Positions 58,610-64,000 of a stretch of 64,000 nucleotides of DNA are shown here, one piece after another; position 1 is the stretch's first letter; each line of letters starts with the position of its first letter. The position numbers were made by a program, and so were the translations under genes. The notes beneath the pieces were generated by a model. The model searched no databases. It saw only the letters and a list, made by a program, of their open reading frames with translations, and was not told the origin of the DNA. The stretch comes from Beijerinckiaceae bacterium (lineage in GTDB: Bacteria > Pseudomonadota > Alphaproteobacteria > Rhizobiales > Beijerinckiaceae): the NCBI GenBank assembly GCA_019753285.1, contig JAIELD010000008.1:51783-115782 (forward strand). Direction: 5' to 3'.

Positions 58610-60346
58610 TCAAACGGTGTAGACCGCTCCGACATCGACGCCGCCGCCGTTGTGGATCGTGACGATCTGCTGCTTGCCGTCCTTGTTGAAGATGAGCTGC
58701 ACATCCTGCGCGCCGGCGAGCGTGTTGAGGTTGAGCGCGCCGGTGCCGCTGTTTTCCTGAATGAGCGCCGCGCCCGACACCGGCGTCAGCGTGACATCGC
58801 TGTAGAGAAGATTGTTCAGCGTCACGGTGTTGATCTGGTGCGCAGGGTCAGTGTCCTTGGCCGGAAGCTGGCCGATGAGGACCGAGTTGGTGCCGCCGCC
58901 CGCCGTGTAGTTGACGTTTCCACCGGCCTGCAACTGCACCTGATTATTGCCGGTTCCCAGCGTCACGGATGCGAAACTCGCGGCGGCGATCACGTTCTTG
59001 CCGCTGCCTACCGTCACCGAACCGCCTGCCGCGAGGAAGACATCGTTGGCGCCATTGCCGGTGGTGACCTCGGCGCTGCCTTCGGCGGTGATCTTGTTCG
59101 CGCCGTCGCCGACCGAAACCGAGCCGCCGTCGCGCAGGATGATCGTGTTCTTGCCATTACCGGCAATGGCGTTGCCCTTGACGTCGGCGATGATGGTATT
59201 GTTGCCGTCGCCGACGATAGCGATGGGCAGGTTCTTCGGATCGCTCGCAGCGCCGGACACGCTGAACAGCGTGATCGTGTTGTTGCCCGTGCCGGCATAG
59301 GCAAAGTGCGAGGCGAAGATCGTGTCGTTGCCGCCGCCGCTGACCACGTTGTTCCCGACAAGGAAATCGCTGCCCGTGCCGCCGAACACGGTGGAATTGC
59401 CCTCGGCGACCACGAAACTGTCACCGGAGCCTGTGTGGATTTCAGAGTCGTTCGTGCCGGCGAGATAGACGACGTTCGAACCGTTACCGGTGTTGATCTT
59501 GACGGCGGTCGTGCGCGTGTCCCCCTCGAGCGGATCGCGGGTATCGATCGCGACAACCGAATTCTGGTTGCCTGTCTTGACGTTGACCGAGACGCCCTGG
59601 TTCGACGATGTCGAGCGGCCGCTTGCAAGTGTCGTCACGAGCTTCACGAGATTGTTCGGAACGAGGCCTTTTTGAATGGCAACGTCGATCGTGGAGGCTT
59701 TGAGACCTGATTCCGCGACGTCGAGCTTGGTGTTGCCGAATGTTGCGTATTTGGTCGCCAGCTTACGGTCGTAAGGATCGGAGGCGCTGGTCGGCCGCTG
59801 CCCGTTCTGAAGGCTGAGCGCCTGCGCGAAGGCGGCGTTCTTCGCCTTGTAGCGTTTCGCCAGCGTCGTGAAGATATCGGACGTGCCGGAGCCGCTGTTG
59901 TTGTCGCCGAAATTGAAAAAATCATCCGAGGAGTTGCCGTACTGCGCGGCATCCGCGTTCGCCTGCGTAAGAAAATCGGCGACGCTCGAGATCTTCGCCC
60001 CCAGAAGCGACGAGCCCTGCGCCGTGTTCTGAGCGCCGTTGGCTTGAATGCCGCTCAATCGCACGCGCTGGGAGGCGGTGGTGTAGGCCGCCTTGACGCT
60101 GTCCTGCGCCGTGCCGGCGAGGTCGAGACCGCGCGAGGATTCAAACGTGGAATTGGCCGATGTGAGACCGACGAGCTTGGCGGAAAAATTGCTGATTTCC
60201 TGCGCCTGCGTGGTCAGTGAAATCTGCGTGGGTGGCGGATCATTGCCTGCCGCCGCAGCAACGTCGTTCAAAGCCTTCTGGCTCGAGCTGTAAGTCGTCG
60301 GTGCAAGCACCGTGTAGCTTGTGCCCAGCCTTGAAATGGTCGTCAT
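58610..60346 (-). CDS. Glycine/asparagine-rich beta-solenoid repeat protein, unknown function
   Basis: 578 residues with no Cys, no Trp and no Met after the start. Residues 1-240 are Ser/Thr/Ala-rich and probably helical, with no signal peptide. Residues about 282-490 carry about twelve copies of a G-x-G-x-N turn followed by a beta-strand pair; from residue 379 the repeat is exactly 17 residues (turn glycines at 379, 396, 413, 430, 447 and 464). The last residues 'VGAVYTV' are hydrophobic, as in some type I secretion substrates. The repeats recall RTX beta-rolls, but the consensus G-G-x-G-x-D at 9-residue spacing is mostly missing. It is probably a surface or secreted structural protein. ATG with GGAG upstream; 86 bases after the HerA-like gene, same strand. 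Confidence 0.75.
   Translation of the reverse strand: MTTISRLGTSYTVLAPTTYSSSQKALNDVAAAAGNDPPPTQISLTTQAQEISNFSAKLVGLTSANSTFESSRGLDLAGTAQDSVKAAYTTASQRVRLSGIQANGAQNTAQGSSLLGAKISSVADFLTQANADAAQYGNSSDDFFNFGDNNSGSGTSDIFTTLAKRYKAKNAAFAQALSLQNGQRPTSASDPYDRKLATKYATFGNTKLDVAESGLKASTIDVAIQKGLVPNNLVKLVTTLASGRSTSSNQGVSVNVKTGNQNSVVAIDTRDPLEGDTRTTAVKINTGNGSNVVYLAGTNDSEIHTGSGDSFVVAEGNSTVFGGTGSDFLVGNNVVSGGGNDTIFASHFAYAGTGNNTITLFSVSGAASDPKNLPIAIVGDGNNTIIADVKGNAIAGNGKNTIILRDGGSVSVGDGANKITAEGSAEVTTGNGANDVFLAAGGSVTVGSGKNVIAAASFASVTLGTGNNQVQLQAGGNVNYTAGGGTNSVLIGQLPAKDTDPAHQINTVTLNNLLYSDVTLTPVSGAALIQENSGTGALNLNTLAGAQDVQLIFNKDGKQQIVTIHNGGGVDVGAVYTV
58871..59593 (-). repeat. 51-base coding repeats (17-residue solenoid turns)
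   Basis: Region encoding the solenoid part (residues 252-492) of the repeat protein. Turn motifs such as GDGNN, GNGKN, GDGAN, GNGAN, GSGKN and GTGNN recur every 17 residues, so the DNA has an underlying 51-base period with diverged units. Confidence 0.7.
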
Positions 60347-60432
60347 GCCAAACTCCGAAACATCGTGACGTGACGTTACGGCAGGCGAATGAAAATACGT
60401 TTAAGCCCATCGGTAAAAGGGAAGCGTCCGCG

Positions 60433-62127
60433 TCAAGCAAGCGCTTCGGGATCGGCACCGCGCATCCGGGCGATGAGAGCGCGCAGATTGACGGTGCTCG
60501 CATCGGATGTCCGGTCGACCTCCGCGATGCCCGAGGCGGTCTTCGGCAGGTTTTCCTTGTTTTGAAACAGGAACTTCATCCGCATCGGCGTCGGTATCGC
60601 CTCGCCGAACGCGATGGCTTCACGGTTGCCGATGGAGGACAGGAAGCTGATCGTGCTCGCGGAGGAATCGGCGATTGCGGAGCGGATGATCTCCTGGTCG
60701 TGCTCATTGGCGAGCCGCATCGCGAACAGCGTCGAACACTGCGAGAGAATCGTCGGATCGAGTTCTCCGGGCCGCTGCGTCACCATGCCGAGATAGGCGC
60801 CGTATTTCCGTCCCTCCTTGGCGATTCGGGCGATGGCGAGGCGCGTCGGGACGAAGCCCAGCTTCGGGTCCTGCGGGACATAGCGGTGCGCTTCTTCGCA
60901 GAGGAGAAGAATCTCGTAGGCACCGTGGCTCATCATCGCGAGGTCGAACGCCATGCGCGCCAGAACCGACGCGACCGAATTCACCACCTCCGATGGAAGG
61001 CCTGCCAACTGGAAAACGGTGATGGGCCGGTCGGTGCGCGGGATGCGGAAAATCGTGCTCACGACACGGTCGAGATTGTCCTCGATCGTCGATTTCGTGA
61101 ACATGAACTTGAAGCGCGGATCGTGGCAGAGCGAGTCGAGTCTGTTCTTCAGCATCCGCAGGTCGGTGCGATCATGGCCGGGATCGAGCTTGCCAAGGGT
61201 GTCATCGATCAGTTTCAACAGGTCGGACATGCGGTAGGGGACAGGCATGTCGGCCGTCATGCCGCCATTGTCGAAGGCGAGAGGCCGCTTGATGAGCGTG
61301 CTCGACACGCCGCCGCCTGAATTGTAACGCGCTTTTGCAAGCGCGATCATGTCGCGCAGGATGTCCGTCTCGCCGTCGCTCGGCTTGCGGCCGCGGAACA
61401 CGACCTCGACGAACTCCTCGAGCTTGAACATCCAGAACGGCAGTTCGAGCGTGCTTGCGTCGATCGTCACCGAGATGTCCGGGAAGGCGCTCGTATATTC
61501 GTTGTGGGGATCGAGGATGAGCACGCGAAGATTCGGCTTCACCGAGATCGCGCTGCGCAGCAGGATCGAGACCGCGCTCGATTTGCCGACGCCCGTCGTG
61601 CCGACGACCGCGAAATGGCGCGACAGCATGTCGTTGATGTTCACGGCGGCCGGGATCGAGGGATCCTGCGAGAGTTTGCCGATTTCCACCGGTACGCCAT
61701 GACCGACGCGGTAGACGGCCTGCAGGTCGCTCGCGCGGATGCGATGGGCGATCGCGCCGAGATGCGGATAGGACGTGATGCCGCGGCGGAAGGCTGGCCC
61801 GGTCGGCGTATCGCTGATTTCACCGACGAGTTCGACCTTGACGTAGATGATGTTGGCGACCGTGTCGCTCCACAGGTCGCTGCTCGTGTTCATCTCGTAG
61901 ACGATGCCGACGATGCGCGTCTCACCGATGTTGATCGAGATGAGGCGGCCGATCGACCAAAAATCAGCCGTGGTGCCAGAAAGATTGGTGGCGGACGTGG
62001 AGATGACCCCCCGCGAGCCAGTGCAGGATATGAGACGCCCGATGAGGCGCTCTGATGGCTGGTGGTGGTCGCGCCTGTCGAGAGACGCGCTATCCTTGAG
62101 CTCCTGCTTGTCTACAAGCACGTTCAT
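60433..62127 (-). CDS. HerA-like ATPase (DUF87 domain)
   Basis: 564 residues. An N-terminal beta-barrel (HAS-barrel-like, about 27-150, 'IGRLISCTGSRGVIS' in parts) is followed by a FtsK/HerA-type RecA-fold ATPase: Walker A 'GTTGVGKS' (176-183), 'VLILDPHNEY' (202-211), Walker B 'ILLLCEEAHRY' (406-416), a basic 'AKEGRKYG' segment with a likely arginine finger (436-443) and 'VTQRPGELDPTILSQC'. HerA proteins are hexameric DNA-translocating motors, usually paired with the nuclease NurA; no nuclease gene adjoins this one. It is followed by the solenoid repeat protein. The role is unknown; DNA pumping in repair or defence is inferred from the family. Confidence 0.85.
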   Translation of the reverse strand: MNVLVDKQELKDSASLDRRDHHQPSERLIGRLISCTGSRGVISTSATNLSGTTADFWSIGRLISINIGETRIVGIVYEMNTSSDLWSDTVANIIYVKVELVGEISDTPTGPAFRRGITSYPHLGAIAHRIRASDLQAVYRVGHGVPVEIGKLSQDPSIPAAVNINDMLSRHFAVVGTTGVGKSSAVSILLRSAISVKPNLRVLILDPHNEYTSAFPDISVTIDASTLELPFWMFKLEEFVEVVFRGRKPSDGETDILRDMIALAKARYNSGGGVSSTLIKRPLAFDNGGMTADMPVPYRMSDLLKLIDDTLGKLDPGHDRTDLRMLKNRLDSLCHDPRFKFMFTKSTIEDNLDRVVSTIFRIPRTDRPITVFQLAGLPSEVVNSVASVLARMAFDLAMMSHGAYEILLLCEEAHRYVPQDPKLGFVPTRLAIARIAKEGRKYGAYLGMVTQRPGELDPTILSQCSTLFAMRLANEHDQEIIRSAIADSSASTISFLSSIGNREAIAFGEAIPTPMRMKFLFQNKENLPKTASGIAEVDRTSDASTVNLRALIARMRGADPEALA

Positions 62128-62315
62128 CAGGACCTCTTGTAAAGAGCAGAAATGCCGATATCGAAGAAGTTGAGTAGCAAACCGCCCTTAACGCTTTACT
62201 AGACTTTCGTTGCAGCCCGGTGTCGGCACGCGTCCTGCAGCCCTCATCGCGTAATGCGGTTAACGGTCGTTGAAGGCATTGCGGCGCATTCGATCTTTTC
62301 CGGGGGAGGCGAGCC

Positions 62316-62702
62316 TTGCCGATCACGTCAGTGCTTTGGGTTTTCCTGTTCGGCGGCGTCGGATCGGTTTTGAGATATGCCGCGACGCTGATGGGCGTGC
62401 GCTTCATCGGCCCGGAATTTCCATGGGGCACGCTTGCCGTGAACATCATTGGCAGCATCCTGATCGGAGCCTTCGCGCGCGCTTTTCCGCTGCCTGGCGA
62501 TGGCGGCGGCGATCTTCGCCTGATGTTCATGACCGGATTGTGCGGCGGATTCACCACGTTTTCCGCCTTCACGCTCGACGCCGCCAATCTCTGGCTTCGT
62601 GGAGACGCCCTTCAGGCGATGCTCTATGTCGCTGGATCGCTGGTCTTTTCGCTGCTCGGGGTTGCAATCGGCATCCTGATCGGCAATGCGTTGAGCGCAT
62701 GA
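62316..62702 (+). CDS. crcB: Fluoride channel CrcB/Fluc
   Basis: Dual-topology fluoride export channel, 128 residues with four membrane helices. It has 'FGGVGSVLRY' (12-21), 'WGTLAVNIIGS' and the pore motif 'GGFTTFSAFTLD'. The TTG start is supported by GGGGAGG six bases upstream. I see no fluoride riboswitch in the 188-base leader. It overlaps rluC by 4 bases. Confidence 0.96.
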   Translation: MPITSVLWVFLFGGVGSVLRYAATLMGVRFIGPEFPWGTLAVNIIGSILIGAFARAFPLPGDGGGDLRLMFMTGLCGGFTTFSAFTLDAANLWLRGDALQAMLYVAGSLVFSLLGVAIGILIGNALSA

Positions 62703-63856
62703 GCGCGGTAACCACCAGAACGATCAAGCCCGACGAAGACGGGATGCGCGTGGACCGCTGGTTCAAGGAGCGGTTTCCCGAGTTGCCGTTCGGCGCGCTC
62801 CAGCGCATGATCCGCTCCGGGCAGATCCGCGTCTCGGGCGGACGGATCAAGACGAGCACGCGCCTCGAGGCCGGCCAGATCGTACGCATCCCGCCCATGG
62901 ACGCCGAGCCGGGCAGGGCGGTCGAACCGGCTGGCATTCGCGTCAAGGGCGAGGGAGCCGGCAAGGCTGGCGCGAGCAATTCGGCGCGGCGGGAACCGAC
63001 CAAGGCCGCCTTCGCACACAAGGCCGATCATGTGGCCGGGCGTGGAGCCCGGGCGGATGGAGAGATAGCCAAACCGCTGGGGCTGGCGGCGCGCAGGCAG
63101 ATGCAGTCCGATCTCGACTTTTTGAAATCGATCATCCTCTACGAAGACAAGGAGATGATGGTCCTCAACAAGCCGATGGGACTTGCCGTGCAGGGTGGCC
63201 CGGGTACCACCCGTCATGTCGACGGTCTGCTGGAGGCGATGCGCGACGAGGACGGCCAGAAGCCGAGGCTTGTGCACCGGCTCGACAAGGACACAGCCGG
63301 CTGCCTCATCATCGCCAAGACGCGTCTCGCCGCCGCCGCGCTCGCCAAGACATTTCGGTCGCGCTCCGCGCGCAAGATCTACTGGGCGCTGGTCGCCGGC
63401 GTACCGCGCGTGCGGCAGGGACGCGTCTCCACCTATCTCGCAAAGGGTGAGGGGCGGGACGGCGTCGAGAAGATGAAGATCGCCAAGCATGGTGACGAAG
63501 GCGCGGACCATGCGCTGACCTATTACGCCGTGGTGGACCAGGCTGCGCAGAAGCTCGCCTGGCTCTCGTTGAAGCCGGTGACCGGGCGGACCCACCAATT
63601 GCGCGCGCATGCCGCGCATATCGGTCACCCCATCGTCGGTGATCCCAAGTATTTCGACATCGAAAACTGGGAACTGCCGGGCGGTATCCAGAAGAAGCTT
63701 CATCTTCTGGCGAGGCGGATCGTGATCCCGCATCCCAAGACCGGGAAGCCGGTCGATGTCTCCGCGCCGCTGCCGCCGCATATGCAGCAGAGCTGGAATT
63801 TGCTGGGCCTCGACGCCAGCCAATACGACCCGATCGTCGACGCGCCGGAAGAGTGA
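62699..63856 (+). CDS. rluC: RluA-family pseudouridine synthase (RluC-like)
   Basis: Isomerises uridines of 23S rRNA. 385 residues: an S4 RNA-binding domain at about 15-66 ('MRVDRWFKERFPELP' in parts), a basic Ala/Gly/Lys-rich linker at about 70-135, then the catalytic domain with nucleophile D196 in 'HRLDKDTAG'. The linker is longer than in E. coli RluC. The ATG at 62699 overlaps the crcB stop; the open frame further upstream is crcB shadow. A rho-independent terminator follows. Confidence 0.93.
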   Translation: MSAVTTRTIKPDEDGMRVDRWFKERFPELPFGALQRMIRSGQIRVSGGRIKTSTRLEAGQIVRIPPMDAEPGRAVEPAGIRVKGEGAGKAGASNSARREPTKAAFAHKADHVAGRGARADGEIAKPLGLAARRQMQSDLDFLKSIILYEDKEMMVLNKPMGLAVQGGPGTTRHVDGLLEAMRDEDGQKPRLVHRLDKDTAGCLIIAKTRLAAAALAKTFRSRSARKIYWALVAGVPRVRQGRVSTYLAKGEGRDGVEKMKIAKHGDEGADHALTYYAVVDQAAQKLAWLSLKPVTGRTHQLRAHAAHIGHPIVGDPKYFDIENWELPGGIQKKLHLLARRIVIPHPKTGKPVDVSAPLPPHMQQSWNLLGLDASQYDPIVDAPEE

Positions 63857-63877
63857 TTTCGGTCATTCGCCGGACCG

Positions 63878-63915
63878 GCAGCCCTTGCGCGGGCTGCTTA
63901 TTTGTGCTTGTTTTG
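63878..63915 (+). terminator. Rho-independent terminator after rluC
   Basis: GCAGCCC (63878-63884) pairs perfectly with GGGCTGC (63891-63897) across the loop TTGCGC, followed by a T-rich tail TTATTTGTGCTTGTTTTG. It is the clearest terminator in the window and ends the crcB-rluC transcript. Confidence 0.78.
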
Positions 63916-63941
63916 TTCTCATCAAGCCACAGGAGATCGTC

Positions 63942-64000
63942 ATGCATGCCAGGATCGTCTTTTTCATACTCGCGGCAAGCTTCATCATGCTGGCCGCAGC
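63942..64000 (+). CDS. Secreted protein, truncated by right edge
   Basis: ATG with AGGAGA about 6 bases upstream opens a frame of 19 codons to the window end. The residues (MHARIVFFILAASFIMLAAA) form the first part of a signal peptide. Nothing further can be said about the product. Confidence 0.6.
   Translation, partial: MHARIVFFILAASFIMLAA

Noticed and set aside
62128..62315. Fluoride riboswitch upstream of crcB
   Set aside because: I looked for the conserved GG-x-GATGG core and pseudoknot partners and did not find them.

Overview
The window is a chromosomal segment of a GC-rich alphaproteobacterium, most likely of the order Hyphomicrobiales (Rhizobiales). The basis is the fused ispDF gene, the ntrB-ntrC-ntrY-ntrX-hfq block, a pyruvate dehydrogenase operon in which E1 beta carries its own lipoyl domain, a lptF-lptG-lptD-surA-rsmA cluster, a Do-protease/rarA/crcB/rluC neighbourhood and an IalB-family protein. 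I cannot name the genus. I see no rRNA, tRNA, CRISPR array, insertion sequence or prophage. Coding density is very high, and the only gene-free stretch over 300 bases is 5165-5594.

Layout. 1-5164 (minus strand): an M16 zinc peptidase cut by the left edge, a CynX-type MFS transporter, a flavin-dependent monooxygenase and Dps. 5595-11249 (plus): a complete five-gene peptide/nickel-type ABC importer with overlapping genes. 11256-12266 (minus): a PHB-depolymerase-family esterase, divergent from a short-chain dehydrogenase. 13346-16790: fatty-acid synthesis genes fabD-fabG-acpP-fabF, followed by mltG, yicC and gmk. 20311-27071 (minus): rsmA, surA-like, lptD, lptG and lptF, making one outer-membrane assembly and LPS-export operon. 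27342-29299: pepA-holC. 29314-32557 (minus): a degenerate AMP-binding protein and an orphan YejA-like binding protein. 32747-37177: IalB family, MFS, queF (minus), enolase and an FtsB-like protein. 37388-45339: pdhA-pdhB-(small protein, Uma2)-pdhC-(secreted protein)-lpdA, then lipA, which makes the lipoyl cofactor for that complex. 45413-47592: RatA-like protein, CinA-like amidase and ispDF. 47767-55225: dusB-ntrB-ntrC-ntrY-ntrX, the nitrogen-regulation cascade, then hfq. 55844-63856: Do-like protease, rarA, crcB and rluC, interrupted by a minus-strand pair (a HerA-like ATPase and a repeat-rich beta-solenoid protein). A secreted protein is cut by the right edge.

Most of the window is conserved housekeeping. 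The parts that do not fit are: (i) the HerA-like/solenoid pair between rarA and crcB, where the solenoid has an unusually strict 17-residue period; (ii) three low-GC or low-conservation genes inside the pdh operon (a wHTH-like small protein, a Uma2-type nuclease-fold protein and a cysteine-containing secreted protein); (iii) an ispDF reading frame with no ATG, GTG or TTG start; (iv) loss of pdxA from the surA-rsmA junction; and (v) hairpins shared by convergent gene pairs that contain both stop codons. None of these is proven to be a new system. The first two are the best candidates.
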